Shown: positions 16,301 through 26,800 of the stretch, piece after piece | Numbering within the stretch: position 1 is the first letter of the stretch | Layout of the letters: each line of letters starts with the position of its first letter | NCBI GenBank assembly: GCA_902488835.1 | Contig: CABTXQ010000006.1 | Span: 1-44,017, forward strand | Direction of reading: 5' to 3' | Source: an uncultured Ileibacterium sp. | Lineage (GTDB): Bacteria; Bacillota; Clostridia; Peptostreptococcales; Anaerovoracaceae | DNA: 44,017 nucleotides | Notes under the pieces: model-generated | What the model saw: only the letters and a program-made list of their open reading frames with translations | The model's database searches: none | What the model was told of the DNA's origin: nothing | Made by a program: the position numbers and the translations under genes

Positions 16301-17453
16301 GGTTATTATTTTGATCTCCTTTGAATAAAATCTCATATAGCCTTTCGCAAGATTTACCATCACAGGCTTTCATAAATTTATCTATAAAATCTTTCCTCTT
16401 TTCAGAGCATAGATTCCCCTTTTTTATATACTCGATCAGGCTTTCGCAATCATTAGCAATTTCGCCATAAACATATTCGTTAAACTCGAAGTAAAGTCCT
16501 CTATTTATCTTATATTCGTCGTAATCATATGGAAAAAATATTATGGGTTTTGAAAGAATTGAATAATCAAAGATAACAGATGAATAATCTGTTATCAGAA
16601 CATCGGCAATTGGAAGCAATTCTTCTACATCATTAAATTCGCTAAAATCGTAACACCCTTCCGGGAGTTCAATTGCGATTTTACCATTTTCAATATTATC
16701 CAAAATCGCTCTATGCCACTTTACTCCGAGAGCATACTCATTGCCGAGAGATTTTTGAACTCTCGGCAAATCCAATTTTTCTATGTCATAATTTGCTTCA
16801 TTTATTTTAGAGCCTCTATATGTAGGAGCAATTAGTACAAGCTTTTTACCAGAAAGATCCGGATATTTTTTATAAAAAGCTTTCTCTTTTTCTCTTATAT
16901 CCTTTTCTCGAAAAAAGAAATCAGTCCTTGGAACTCCGATAGGTAATACCTTTTCCTCAGATATTCCAAAAGCCTCAGCATAGCAGGGAATTATATCTTC
17001 TGAACTTACCGGGACATGGGTATATTTCTTATATCCGCTATGGATATTTTTGACACCATCTTCTGTATCAAGTCTGCTATATCCGAACTTCTTGAAAGCA
17101 CCCGCACCATGCCAGAGCTGAACTAGGTTTTGTCCAGCTCTAACTCGCATAGCTGATGTCATGAGATAGTAGTCATCGAGAAAGATATTTTTTGCCGTGG
17201 TCATATCATATATTAGAGAGCAAAACTCCTTAAGCTTCATTCTTTCTCTACGGCTTTTCTTCAAATAATATCTAGGCTCATATCTTTTTTTTTGAAGGAA
17301 ATCATACATCTCTTTAAGATTGCCATCAAGCTCGCCATGCGTATCAGATAATAATAATATCTTATCATTATCGAGCTTTGTGAAAATCATAATCAGCCTG
17401 CTTGATATATAGAAGAAAAATAGTGCTATTCCTTTTTGAACCTTATTAACCAT
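16293..17453 (-). CDS. CDP-glycerol:poly(glycerophosphate) glycerophosphotransferase family protein (second)
   Basis: A 386-residue TagB/TagF/TarL-family enzyme and the first gene of the six-gene operon. Motifs are VQLWHGAGAFKKFGYSR (about 115), IAPTYRGSK (about 210), VKWHRAI (about 250) and LITDYSSVIFDYSIL (about 285). It is similar in plan to the protein at 10456-11580 but clearly diverged from it, so the two probably carry out separate steps (for example primase and polymerase). The start ATG has only a weak GCGGA upstream. The promoter at 17501-17529 lies 48 bases ahead. Confidence 0.86.
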   Translation of the reverse strand: MVNKVQKGIALFFFYISSRLIMIFTKLDNDKILLLSDTHGELDGNLKEMYDFLQKKRYEPRYYLKKSRRERMKLKEFCSLIYDMTTAKNIFLDDYYLMTSAMRVRAGQNLVQLWHGAGAFKKFGYSRLDTEDGVKNIHSGYKKYTHVPVSSEDIIPCYAEAFGISEEKVLPIGVPRTDFFFREKDIREKEKAFYKKYPDLSGKKLVLIAPTYRGSKINEANYDIEKLDLPRVQKSLGNEYALGVKWHRAILDNIENGKIAIELPEGCYDFSEFNDVEELLPIADVLITDYSSVIFDYSILSKPIIFFPYDYDEYKINRGLYFEFNEYVYGEIANDCESLIEYIKKGNLCSEKRKDFIDKFMKACDGKSCERLYEILFKGDQNNNRD

Positions 17454-17500
17454 TAATTCCGCTCTCTAAATGCTAATTATTTGCAACATATACATGGTTA

Positions 17501-17529
17501 ATTATACTTTTTTTCTTAATAAATTCCAA
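17501..17529 (-). promoter_or_regulatory. Promoter of the wall-polymer operon
   Basis: Minus-strand TTGGAA (17524-17529), 17-base spacer and TATAAT (17501-17506) sit between the end of the ABC operon and the first polymer gene. Confidence 0.6.
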
Positions 17530-17532
17530 TAC

Positions 17533-19947
17533 CTATATATCCGTCCTTGCAAGCATCTCTGCAGGTGTCTTTCTCATTGAACTGACGACAGGTATTAGCC
17601 CTATTATTAGGTCAAACACTAGAAGCATTGCAAAGGTCAAAAGTGCAACTACTGGATTTACTGCATACATTTTTGCCAGCTTATCAGAGATTTGTATTAT
17701 GTTAGACCATATATAGTACATAAAAGCAATTCCAGGAATTACAGTTATCAGATTAATCGCTATTATCTCTCCGGCAAACATCGTTGTTATGTCATGCTTC
17801 TTTATTCCAATAGCTCTCATAATTCCAACTTCTTTGAGCCTTGAAAGGAACGATGATCTAAGCATCAGATACATCTCAATGAGTGATATTGTGAGTATTA
17901 CTGCTGCGAGAATGAGTGAGGTTATTACGCTCTTATGTCTGCTTTCATCATATTTCGCCCTCTCTTCATCTATATTGATATTTGCATTTATGCCTTGCTT
18001 ACTTAGCTCATTTTGAACTTTCGCCGGCTCGTCTGCATATATTGAAATGACTTTCTGCTTACCAATGTATCCTGCTCTTAACGTTTCAGAAGATACATAG
18101 TTAAAATCTCCTATTTGACTGCTCTTATAATATCCTACGACTTTTAGCGGATGATCGTTAACCTTGATAGATATTGTCTTGTTGAGTTCAATCTCATCCT
18201 GCTGGGATTCATTTACTATGACCTCATATAAATTTGTAGGTGCTCTACCCTTTTTTATTGTAATATCTTGAGCCTTTGAATAATCTTTAAGCATATCGCT
18301 CTTTGACGAATCACCTTGAGCCTTTACTATCTCAAGTTGGCTTAATATATCGATGTAGGAATTATCACTTACATAAAAAGATGGTGAACCTGTATCCGAA
18401 ATCGCACTTATTATATATGTCTCATTTCCTCCAAGACTAATCCTTTTGCCTATGAAATCCGAATAATGTATGACTCCTGCATTTTTGCCTTCCTTAGATT
18501 TGAGAAATCTTTTAGCAATTAGTTTGTCAAGAACTATCTCATTATCATTGCCTTTGTATTCGCCTTTGATAATATCATCTTTGCTAATAACCTTAGATAA
18601 AGCAATTGATCCATCAAGCCTTCCGAGGGCAGTTGCAGTCTGATAATAGTCGTTCATCATCAAGGAAAGCTTAGCCTTTGAATCACCGGGAATTACATAT
18701 TTAACTCCGCTGACACCAGAAGCCTTGGTGATAATTTCTTCATTTTTTGATGAATTTGGTGCCGTCAAATAATGCTTATTTGTTGAAATATAATCTTCGT
18801 CCTTGACTGTCATAAGTCCTACTATATTGCTTACAGCAAGGAAGGAAAACATTGCAGCGAAGAAAAATCCTACAAGTAGCACTTTCTTTCCTTTGTTAAA
18901 TTTCCTTATCGATTTAAAACCCTTGATCACATTGTTAAAAGGTGTGTATAGCGATGTATATTTAGGTTTGAAATTTTTAGGAAGATGTTTGTCATATTCA
19001 AATGAATGTTTATCATATGTTTCACTATCTATTACCCTATAGTGGTCATCTATCATTTCAATATTTGAGTCATCGCTTACAACATTGTATTTGTTGTCCG
19101 TATCGATATAAAGATTTCCACCTCGAATTACGATTTTTATTTCAGCCTTATGTTCTTCATTGCTAAAGACATCAATCTTAACATCATCATCAGAAAAACT
19201 TTTCTGCACATTCATATCCTTTAGATATATTTTGTTTTCAAGCTGATAATCTAGGTATCTTGTTGAGTCATTAAGCTTATCGGATAAAATTTTGCCGTCT
19301 TTTAACTCAATTATTCTATCAGAATAAAATTCGGCTATCTTCTTCTCATGAGTAACCAGTAATACCAGTCTTCCCTTTGAAATAGTCTTTATAATATTCA
19401 TTACTTCAAGGGTGTTTGCGCTGTCTAGGTTACCGGTTGGCTCATCTGCTATTATTATTCTAGGATTTTTTACAATCGCCCTTGCTATCGCAACTCTCTG
19501 TCTTTGACCGCCTGAAAGTGCATCAGCTCTTCTCTTTCTGAACTTATAAATTCCAACAGCTTCAAGACAGTATTTTACCCTTTCTTCAATGATTTTCTCA
19601 TCTTTAATTCCAATCATTCTTAAAGCTAGTGCAACATTTTCATATACGGTTCTGTCATCAAGAAGATTAAAATTCTGAAAAATATAGCCTATCTTCGCAT
19701 TTCTAAGAGTATCGATCTTACCGGATCTTTTCTTAGTTATACATTCATCATCTATATAAACCTTGCCGGATGTAAGCTTATCCAGTCCGCCGATCGCATT
19801 CAAAAGTGTAGTTTTTCCGCAGCCGGATGGTCCAAGGAAAGATACAAGCCCTGTTTCAGGAAGATCTATAGATATATCGTTCAAAACATGATTTTCATTG
19901 CTTTTATTTTTATAATAATATTTATTAAGCCTTTCTAATTTAATCAT
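17533..19947 (-). CDS. ABC transporter, ATPase-permease fusion (MacB/FtsX-type permease)
   Basis: About 804 residues. The N-terminal LolD/MacB-type ATPase has Walker A GPSGCGKTT, signature LSGGQRQ, and Walker B IIIADEPTG followed by THEKK. A charged linker leads to the first membrane span (about residue 355), a large extracytoplasmic domain, and three C-terminal spans of the FtsX/MacB permease type. Such proteins do not move substrates through a channel but act as mechanotransmitters in lipoprotein, toxin or peptide handling. The start ATG lies one base after the stop of the upstream partner, with GAGGAG in front. The substrate cannot be told from sequence. Confidence 0.85.
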   Translation of the reverse strand: MIKLERLNKYYYKNKSNENHVLNDISIDLPETGLVSFLGPSGCGKTTLLNAIGGLDKLTSGKVYIDDECITKKRSGKIDTLRNAKIGYIFQNFNLLDDRTVYENVALALRMIGIKDEKIIEERVKYCLEAVGIYKFRKRRADALSGGQRQRVAIARAIVKNPRIIIADEPTGNLDSANTLEVMNIIKTISKGRLVLLVTHEKKIAEFYSDRIIELKDGKILSDKLNDSTRYLDYQLENKIYLKDMNVQKSFSDDDVKIDVFSNEEHKAEIKIVIRGGNLYIDTDNKYNVVSDDSNIEMIDDHYRVIDSETYDKHSFEYDKHLPKNFKPKYTSLYTPFNNVIKGFKSIRKFNKGKKVLLVGFFFAAMFSFLAVSNIVGLMTVKDEDYISTNKHYLTAPNSSKNEEIITKASGVSGVKYVIPGDSKAKLSLMMNDYYQTATALGRLDGSIALSKVISKDDIIKGEYKGNDNEIVLDKLIAKRFLKSKEGKNAGVIHYSDFIGKRISLGGNETYIISAISDTGSPSFYVSDNSYIDILSQLEIVKAQGDSSKSDMLKDYSKAQDITIKKGRAPTNLYEVIVNESQQDEIELNKTISIKVNDHPLKVVGYYKSSQIGDFNYVSSETLRAGYIGKQKVISIYADEPAKVQNELSKQGINANINIDEERAKYDESRHKSVITSLILAAVILTISLIEMYLMLRSSFLSRLKEVGIMRAIGIKKHDITTMFAGEIIAINLITVIPGIAFMYYIWSNIIQISDKLAKMYAVNPVVALLTFAMLLVFDLIIGLIPVVSSMRKTPAEMLARTDI

Positions 19948-19948
19948 T

Positions 19949-22288
19949 TTATATCTCCTCCCTATATGCATTCATAGCGCTCTTGCTGAACATCTTTCTT
20001 GAATATCTTCTTGCTATCAAAAGGGATAATATTATAAGTATTGCAAATAGAATAACGAAATCTATAAGTGATACATATGAAAGATTATTTTTCAAAACAG
20101 GTATTTTCAAAATATCCTTGTTTACAAGCATAACCAAAACGATATTAAGAATATATGAAATCATTGCCATAGATATTAATTCTATTTTCATAATATTACT
20201 TGCATTATTTCTTTTAGCACCTAGAATTCTAAGAGTTGAATAATATGTATTTCTCGATTTCATTATCAGTCTTATTACCGCATAAGAGATGAAGAAGAGG
20301 ACTATAATTTCAACCATAAAGACTGTTAGCTGTAATAGCTTGAGAACAAAATATACTATACTATCAGGGTTTGTGAGCGAGTCCTTAATCGAAAGAACCT
20401 TATATCCTGATTTACTTAGTGAATCAGAAAGAGCCTTGACATCTTCTTCATTTTTCGCGAAAGCACTTACCTGATAATTCTCATTGCTATAAAGGGCATA
20501 ATAATCATCTTCGTTAATATATATGTGCGTTGATGCTTCTTCATAATAATCTTTTTCTATTCCCAGAGCCTTCTTTGCATTCTCGCTATTAACAACCTTC
20601 CCTACGGTTAAATTCAAACTATTCGTTTCATGAAGCCCATTAGATGTGATATTAAGTGGCTTATACAGGGCTTCTCCATTTTTATAATATCCGGCATGAG
20701 ATTCAAATATGTATGCTTTCCCTTGGCTTACATTCGCTGATGGACGAAGAAGGTCACTGCCTTCCAAAGCCTTTATTTCCTGCATTTTACCGTTATAATC
20801 CATAAGGAGATCTGACTGTCTTGCGAGCATCTTAGATGTTATTATTTTGTTTGTATTGCTATTGACATATATTATTCCTGTTTCAAAAGAATCCTGAGAG
20901 GCATTTTTGTCTCTATTTGAGAATGCTATCCCTACTATTTTCACCTTTGAAGTCAGAAGTTCTTCTCCCTCATTAACTCCATCGAGATAATACTCTTTAC
21001 CTATCATGTCCTTAGCGGATTTTTTTATTGCCCTCGCCTGATAACCATCTTTATAAGCAACTATCATAACCTCGTTATCATTTTCCGGGAGTCTACCATA
21101 TTTTGCATTAATTTTTTCATTGTCTTCATATGTCCTCACCGGTCCATTTATATATGCTTCATCAGTTGGTATAGCTCCCAAGGTGTCAAGCTGAACATCG
21201 TTACTAACTACATGGTCTACAAGCTCATTTTTTTCGATTTTTTTAACCTCTTCAGGTGTGAAATATGTTCCGTCTTTCTTTGTAACTACAACTCTATTAC
21301 GCCTTAGATCTGCAAAGTATTGATTAAAGCCTATCTTATCCATATCTGTGATGCTTGCCTTTGTTGAGGCATATTGGTTTGTCACAGCAGTTGATATGAA
21401 TAAATATACAATCAGAAGCAGCATGAATTTTGAAAAGATATTGAATGTATTTCTTAACCCAAGATTTAACTGGCTTCCGAAACTCATCGGTGGAACCTGA
21501 GCAATTTCATCTTCATTATTGGTAACATGAAGATTTCTTTTTGATCTTCTTCCCTCAATAAGCGGAACTTCATCTTGATCTATCACTCTTCTATCTTGAT
21601 CAGCAAGTCTTCTGTCTTCGATTATCTTTCCATCGTGCATTGTGATTTTTCTCGTAACATATTCCTCTACCTGTTCATAATTATGGGTAACAATTATTAC
21701 GAGCTTGCTCTTAGAGACTTTTTTGAGTGTTTTAATAACAATATCTGCTGATTTGCTATCGAGATTTCCTGTAGGTTCATCTGCAACAATTATCGGCGCA
21801 TCTTTTGCTAGAGCCCTTGCAATAGCAACTCTCTGTTTTTGACCGCCTGAAAGCTTTGAAACCTTAGAATCTTTAAACTCACTAAGGTCGACAAGCTCTA
21901 TCAGATCTTCTATTTTTTTCTTGCACTCATTCTTATTTTTACCGGAAATGAGCATGACAAGCTCTATATTTTGATATACCGTATAACTATTTACGAGATT
22001 AAAATCCTGAAAAATATTTCCTATGTATTTTTTTCTATATGCTTCATAATCCTCTATTTGAAAAGCACTGGTGTCTTTTCCTGCTACATACATTTCACCT
22101 TCTTCGTATGTATCAAGTCCAGAGATTACATTGAGAAGTGTCGACTTACCGCTTCCGCTCTCACCGGTAATTGCAACAAATTCTCCTATATCAAGCATCA
22201 AATCTATCCTTGAAAAGCCGGTGCTTACCGTGTCTTTATTGGAATAGAATTTAGAGGCTTTTTTCAACTCTATCATATGATTTGCCAT
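19949..22288 (-). CDS. ABC transporter, ATPase-permease fusion, partner of the 17533-19947 protein
   Basis: About 779 residues with the same architecture as the downstream gene. The ATPase has Walker A GESGSGKST, signature LSGGQKQ, and Walker B IIVADEPTG. An acidic/basic linker contains a short internal repeat (DQDRR, then IDQDE), followed by one span near residue 290, a large outer domain and three C-terminal spans ending in a basic tail. The two proteins differ in sequence and are encoded back to back, so a heterodimer is likely. The start ATG 22286-22288 has GGAGG eight bases upstream. No histidine kinase or regulator lies nearby, unlike bacitracin-type export systems. Confidence 0.85.
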   Translation of the reverse strand: MANHMIELKKASKFYSNKDTVSTGFSRIDLMLDIGEFVAITGESGSGKSTLLNVISGLDTYEEGEMYVAGKDTSAFQIEDYEAYRKKYIGNIFQDFNLVNSYTVYQNIELVMLISGKNKNECKKKIEDLIELVDLSEFKDSKVSKLSGGQKQRVAIARALAKDAPIIVADEPTGNLDSKSADIVIKTLKKVSKSKLVIIVTHNYEQVEEYVTRKITMHDGKIIEDRRLADQDRRVIDQDEVPLIEGRRSKRNLHVTNNEDEIAQVPPMSFGSQLNLGLRNTFNIFSKFMLLLIVYLFISTAVTNQYASTKASITDMDKIGFNQYFADLRRNRVVVTKKDGTYFTPEEVKKIEKNELVDHVVSNDVQLDTLGAIPTDEAYINGPVRTYEDNEKINAKYGRLPENDNEVMIVAYKDGYQARAIKKSAKDMIGKEYYLDGVNEGEELLTSKVKIVGIAFSNRDKNASQDSFETGIIYVNSNTNKIITSKMLARQSDLLMDYNGKMQEIKALEGSDLLRPSANVSQGKAYIFESHAGYYKNGEALYKPLNITSNGLHETNSLNLTVGKVVNSENAKKALGIEKDYYEEASTHIYINEDDYYALYSNENYQVSAFAKNEEDVKALSDSLSKSGYKVLSIKDSLTNPDSIVYFVLKLLQLTVFMVEIIVLFFISYAVIRLIMKSRNTYYSTLRILGAKRNNASNIMKIELISMAMISYILNIVLVMLVNKDILKIPVLKNNLSYVSLIDFVILFAILIILSLLIARRYSRKMFSKSAMNAYREEI

Positions 22289-22330
22289 CAACCTTCCTCC
22301 TATATAATCTTTATCCTTCCTGTATTATTC

Positions 22331-22366
22331 TACTAATACAATAGTATATATTATTTTTCTTGTCAA
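22331..22366 (-). promoter_or_regulatory. Candidate promoter and inverted-repeat operator of the ABC operon
   Basis: Minus-strand TTGACA (22361-22366) with a 17-base spacer and TATTGT (22338-22343). The -10 lies inside an inverted repeat TACTA...TAGTA (22331-22346, 6-base centre), a plausible repressor site. The -35 is convincing; the -10 is weak. Confidence 0.4.
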
Positions 22367-22405
22367 CTATTTTTTATTAAAATATTTATACTAATTTTGT
22401 CACGC

Positions 22406-22434
22406 TTGAAAAATAAGTGGTTGCATGCTATGAT
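22406..22434 (+). promoter_or_regulatory. Promoter of the aldolase gene
   Basis: TTGAAA (22406-22411), 17-base spacer and TATGAT (22429-22434), with a TG one base before the -10 (extended -10). About 75 bases of leader precede the start codon. Confidence 0.65.
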
Positions 22435-22510
22435 TTACTAAATTTTATGATAATTATTAAATTAAAGATTTATAAGCTCTCAATATCACATTACGAAAGG
22501 AGTCCGTTAA

Positions 22511-23398
22511 ATGAATAAAAAGCAGCTTGAACGCATGAAAAATTCAAAAGGATTTGTCGCTGCACTTGACCAAAGCGGAGGAAGTACACCTAAGGCACTA
22601 AAATTATATGGAATAAATGAGGATCAATATAGCGGTGAAGATGAGATGTTTCGTCTTGTTCATGAGATGAGAACCAGGATAATCAAATGTCCTACATTCA
22701 CAAGCGAGCATATCCTTGCGGCAATTTTATTTAAGATTACTATGAACAGCAAGATTGATGGTAAATACACTGGGGATTATCTTTGGGAAAATAAGGGTAT
22801 TGTTCCTATTCTCAAGGTTGATGCAGGGCTTGCCGATGAAAAAAATGGTGTCAGACTCATGAAACCTAACCCTGGACTTGATGAGCTTCTAAAAGAGGCA
22901 AGGGAAAGAAATATATTCGGCACAAAGATGCGTTCAGTTATTCTCGAACCTAATGAAGAATCAATTAAAGAGGTCGTAAAACAGCAATTCGATACAGCAA
23001 GAATTATTATCAAAGCTGGTCTTGTTCCAATAATCGAACCGGAAGTTGATATCAATGCGCCAAAGAAGGCTGAATGCGAGGAAATTCTTCATAGAGAGAT
23101 AGTAAATGAACTTAAGACCATGAATGATGATGATTATCTGATGTTCAAACTGACTATTCCTGAAAAAGCAAATCTCTATAAGGATCTGCTTGATTACCCT
23201 TGCACCGTAAGACTTCTTGCTTTATCTGGTGGATATTCTCAAGAAGATGCTAATAAAAAGCTCGCACTTAATAATGGCATGACTGCAAGCTTCTCAAGAG
23301 CACTCACAGAAAAACTTTTTAACGATCAAACTGACGAAGAGTTTGCTGATGAGATGAAGAAGTCTATTGCATCCATATATGAGGCTTCGATTTCTTAA
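22511..23398 (+). CDS. fda: Class I fructose-bisphosphate aldolase
   Basis: A 295-residue cytosolic Schiff-base aldolase that interconverts fructose-1,6-bisphosphate with dihydroxyacetone phosphate and glyceraldehyde-3-phosphate. It is of the Staphylococcus Fda type: FVAALDQSGGSTPKAL at the N terminus, ILKVDAGL (about 97), VPIIEPEVDI (about 172) and LMFKLTIPEKANLY (about 212, which carries the Schiff-base lysine region). AAAGGAG lies 8-9 bases before the ATG. The gene is monocistronic. Most clostridia rely on the metal-dependent class II enzyme, so the class I form is noteworthy but not unusual in related anaerobes. Confidence 0.92.
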   Translation: MNKKQLERMKNSKGFVAALDQSGGSTPKALKLYGINEDQYSGEDEMFRLVHEMRTRIIKCPTFTSEHILAAILFKITMNSKIDGKYTGDYLWENKGIVPILKVDAGLADEKNGVRLMKPNPGLDELLKEARERNIFGTKMRSVILEPNEESIKEVVKQQFDTARIIIKAGLVPIIEPEVDINAPKKAECEEILHREIVNELKTMNDDDYLMFKLTIPEKANLYKDLLDYPCTVRLLALSGGYSQEDANKKLALNNGMTASFSRALTEKLFNDQTDEEFADEMKKSIASIYEASIS

Positions 23399-23476
23399 TT
23401 TTATAGACCTGATAGTTCTGTAGGCTTTTGTTAGATTGATTAAATTACTAAAAAATATCGGTTATAATCAAATTGA

Positions 23477-23613
23477 TGTGTACCCATAAAACTGGACACA
23501 GTATTTATTAATTAATTAGTTGTAGTGGATGCTAACCTATATTTTGTAGGTGGCATCCATTTTGTTTTAGATTGGATTCTCTCGTTATTGTAATAATCTA
23601 CGTCATTATATGT
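23477..23613 (-). mobile_element. IS3-family remnant: transposase C terminus and element end
   Basis: On the minus strand 23512-23613 encodes a 33-residue tail containing DVDYYNNERIQSKTKW and PPTKYRLAS before TAA. This is the typical C terminus of IS3/IS150-type OrfB integrases (YYNxxRIQ, PxxYR). Downstream, TGTGTACCC with an ACTGGACACA segment (23477-23501) looks like the terminal inverted repeat. An in-frame TGA immediately upstream at 23614-23616 and the absence of the catalytic DDE core show that only the 3' end of the element survives. It abuts the first copy of the 42-base island repeat. Confidence 0.7.
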
Positions 23614-23653
23614 TCATTGGAACTATAAAATTGATACAATTACACGATACAAA
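23612..23653 (+). repeat. Island-flanking direct repeat, copy 1
   Basis: A 42-base segment beginning GTTCATTGGAACTAT is matched at 30901-30942 with four mismatches (38/42 identical, same orientation). The two copies bracket the adhesin and recombinase region. The origin of the repeat is unknown. Confidence 0.6.
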
Positions 23654-23690
23654 TAAAAATGCACCCACCTTTAACTTTAAATTCTATCAT

Positions 23691-23712
23691 TTGATATTTA
23701 CACAAATATCAA
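23691..23712. repeat. Perfect hairpin
   Basis: TTGATATTT (23691-23699) and AAATATCAA (23704-23712) pair perfectly around a 4-base loop. It lies in the gene-free stretch 23399-23821, which otherwise holds only the IS3 remnant, a repeat copy and the adhesin terminator. It is AT-rich with no T run and probably not a terminator. Confidence 0.4.
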
Positions 23713-23760
23713 CCTACAATTGCTATTACATTTTAATGTTCATAGCGTAGATCTTTTTAG

Positions 23761-23791
23761 TTAATAAAAGGGATAACTTTCGTTATCCCTT
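23761..23791 (-). terminator. Terminator of the adhesin gene
   Basis: A perfect 10-bp stem AAGGGATAAC/GTTATCCCTT (23768-23777, 23782-23791) with a 4-base loop is followed on the minus strand by TTTATTAA. It lies 31 bases after the adhesin stop. Confidence 0.75.
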
Positions 23792-23821
23792 AATACTGAT
23801 ATCCAAAATTATATGTATACT

Positions 23822-26800
23822 TTATTCTATATTAGAATTCTTTTTCTTTTTATTAAATTCTAATGATAATAGTAGCCCCGCAGAAATAATTATTAAACCA
23901 ATATATAAATATCCGTTAAATAAATCTCCTGTGTTTGGATTTATCTTATCTTTTTTATTTGGAGTTTTCTTCTCTAATTCTTTATTTGTTATCTTAAATC
24001 CATCTTTCATTGAACCTTCATAAGTTACTTTAAACCACTTATCCGAAAGCTTAATTGACCCTTTTTCTTCGCCAACTTCTTTCACTGTGTATTCAAATGC
24101 TTTTGTGTTTTCTAGTGATTCGTAAACTGGAAGCTTATTGAAACTTGTACTCCAGTTATTCCCCGCATTTAGAGTCTCTTTCTTTCCTGTAGGTATTCCA
24201 TCTTTGTATAATTCTACTTCAATATTATCTGATGGATTCTTATTTCCAATTAGTTTCCATGTCTTTGTTACTTTGACATTTCTAGTTGGCACTTCCATTG
24301 GGGTCCATGGCTTAGATTCTTTGTTTGTTATTGTAAAGCCTTCTTTCATTGAACCTTCGTAAGTTACATTGAACCACTTATCTTCTAGCTTAATTGAACC
24401 GTTTTCTTCGCCAACTTCTTTCACTGTGTATTTATAAGGCTTTTTTGAATCTGATTTTTCTTGAACATTTAGATTTTTAAATTCCGCAGTCCAATTGTTT
24501 TCTTTATTTAGTTCTAATGTTTCGCCCGTAGCTTTTTTATCTCTATATAGTTCTACTTCTATTTTGTCTGCTGGTGCGACTATTTCTTTTCCGTGTTTCC
24601 CCTTCCAAATTTTTGTGACTTTTACATCTATTTTGGGTGGGTTAGTTTGCTCTAATTTGTTCGTAATTGTAAGACCATCTTCTTCAGTTCCACCGTATGT
24701 TACTTTGTATTTGTTGTCGCCAATATTAATACTACAATCTTTTTCGCCAACTTCTTTTACTGTATATACAATCTTTTCTTTGCCCTTGTATTCGTCTAGA
24801 TTTGTAAAAGTACCTCTCCAATTATTATCTTTTGTAAAAACTAATTCCTTGCCTGTATCAGATCCATTTGCTAATAGCTTAACTGTTACTTTATCTGGTC
24901 GCTTACCATTTTTGTTATTATCATCTTCCCATTTTTTTTCTACACTAACATTTTTTCTTTTTATTAAACCATTTGTAACAGAATTAGATTCTCCAAAATT
25001 CCCATCATCTGAATATCTTACAAAAAAACTGTTCGTTGCGACTTTATCATTCAGAATATTACTGCCAGGATATTCTGGAGCTTTCATTTGAAGCCTTATA
25101 TCTAGGGTTTCATAATTTCCTAATACAGGGTTGATATTACTTATTATCTTTATAGCAGTAACTTCTTCATATGATGTTGGATTTTTAACCCAATTTTGAC
25201 TTTTTACAGCTTTTACTGGATCTTCTGAAGGATTTTTATCTGTTGTATAAAAAACAGAAAAATCACTCGTTACATCTTTACCGGCTTTATAGATTTTTAT
25301 TTCATCGACAAGCTTATTTCTATATTTGTTATTTCCATCTACAAAACTTGGTAGGATATCATACATTTCTAATTTCTTTAAAGGCTCTTCTATATAGTTG
25401 TTTACCCTTAGTTGATATTCAAATCTACCTAATTTATCATTTGTTTTACTTGCGTAATTAGTAACTGTATCTAGTGCAAACGCTCTATCATATACAAGTT
25501 CCCCATTTTCTTCTATTGGTTCTAAACTTCTTATTCTTTTAATACTTTTTACACTCTGTGCCAAATTAGAGTTTACCTTTGACTTTGCCATCAGAATATA
25601 GTCGCTTGTCATACCATTATTATTTATATCAAGCTTATCAACGACTACTGTAGATGACATAGGGTCACCAACCTTAGGATTTAGCACAGATTGGTCATCA
25701 TTGAAGTAAGAATAGACTATATTATCATTATTAAGTTTATCTGTTATAGCTTTTTCGGGAACAATATTCTCGTTAATTTTTCCATCAAACATAAATCGAA
25801 ATACCTTACCATTAGCAGTCTCATAGTCACCCACTAAAAAGTCATCAATTTTTAAAATAAGAGCATATCTTCCAGTGTTGTTGTAATTCTTTACTATCTC
25901 ATATTTATAATTAAATCCTTTTTCGGCACTACCCCACAAAGCCAATTCTTTTGGATCTGCACTTACAGTTATACCCTCAGGTAAAAGATCTACAAATGTT
26001 AGATTTGTAAGTTCTCTTTGACCAGACAATCCTCTAAAATCATAATTTATATCAAACCTTACTTTATCTCCAACCTTAGGAGTAGAATTACCTTTATAGT
26101 CTGTGCGCTTATCAAGCTTAACAGACTCTTCAATAGGTATGAGATATTTATCTGCTGAAGCTGTAAAGTCATATTCATCCTCACCAGATTTGAAGTTTAC
26201 CTTTGCTGTATTGTTAAGAGCCCTATCTGGTTCAAATTTAACCTTAAAAGGATCCTTGTACTTCATTTTTAAACCAAATTTAAGCTGAGAACCTACTGGC
26301 AGTTCATAATTTTTAAAATGTATCTCGACCCTATCATACTCTGGATTTAAAGCTGGAGCATTTTCTCTTCCTATCTTTCCTTCAAGAACTTGCCTCCTTA
26401 TTTTTTTTGCTTCTTCTTGGGCAAGTTTATTTATTGGATACTCAATATAGTTGAATAATTTTTCAGTTATAATATCATAAGTCCCGTCTGACTTAATACC
26501 CCTTATTTCATACTGACTGGAGTCCACATATTGTCTATTCGGAATAGTTCTTTGTGGTGCAATTATCCCTGATACATAAAGCCTGGGGTCAAAGTTTTTA
26601 GCGTCTTCGATGATGACGATATCTTTCATAGGCGCAGATGTTCTATTTTGTAAATAAACGCTATAATTCACCTCTGCTGAAGCCATTCCTGATGGGTCAT
26701 AATAAGTTTTGGCTGGTGATTCTGGATAGAGTATTCCAGCATCATATTCGTTATTCTTCCAAAATACACCACTTCCATCTAATGGATCAGATGTTAATTG

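Noticed and set aside
24495..25091. 198-residue plus-strand ORF opposite the adhesin repeats
   Set aside because: It is antisense to the conserved Cna-B domains, hydrophobic only because of the reversed Glu/Lys codons, and has no ribosome site.
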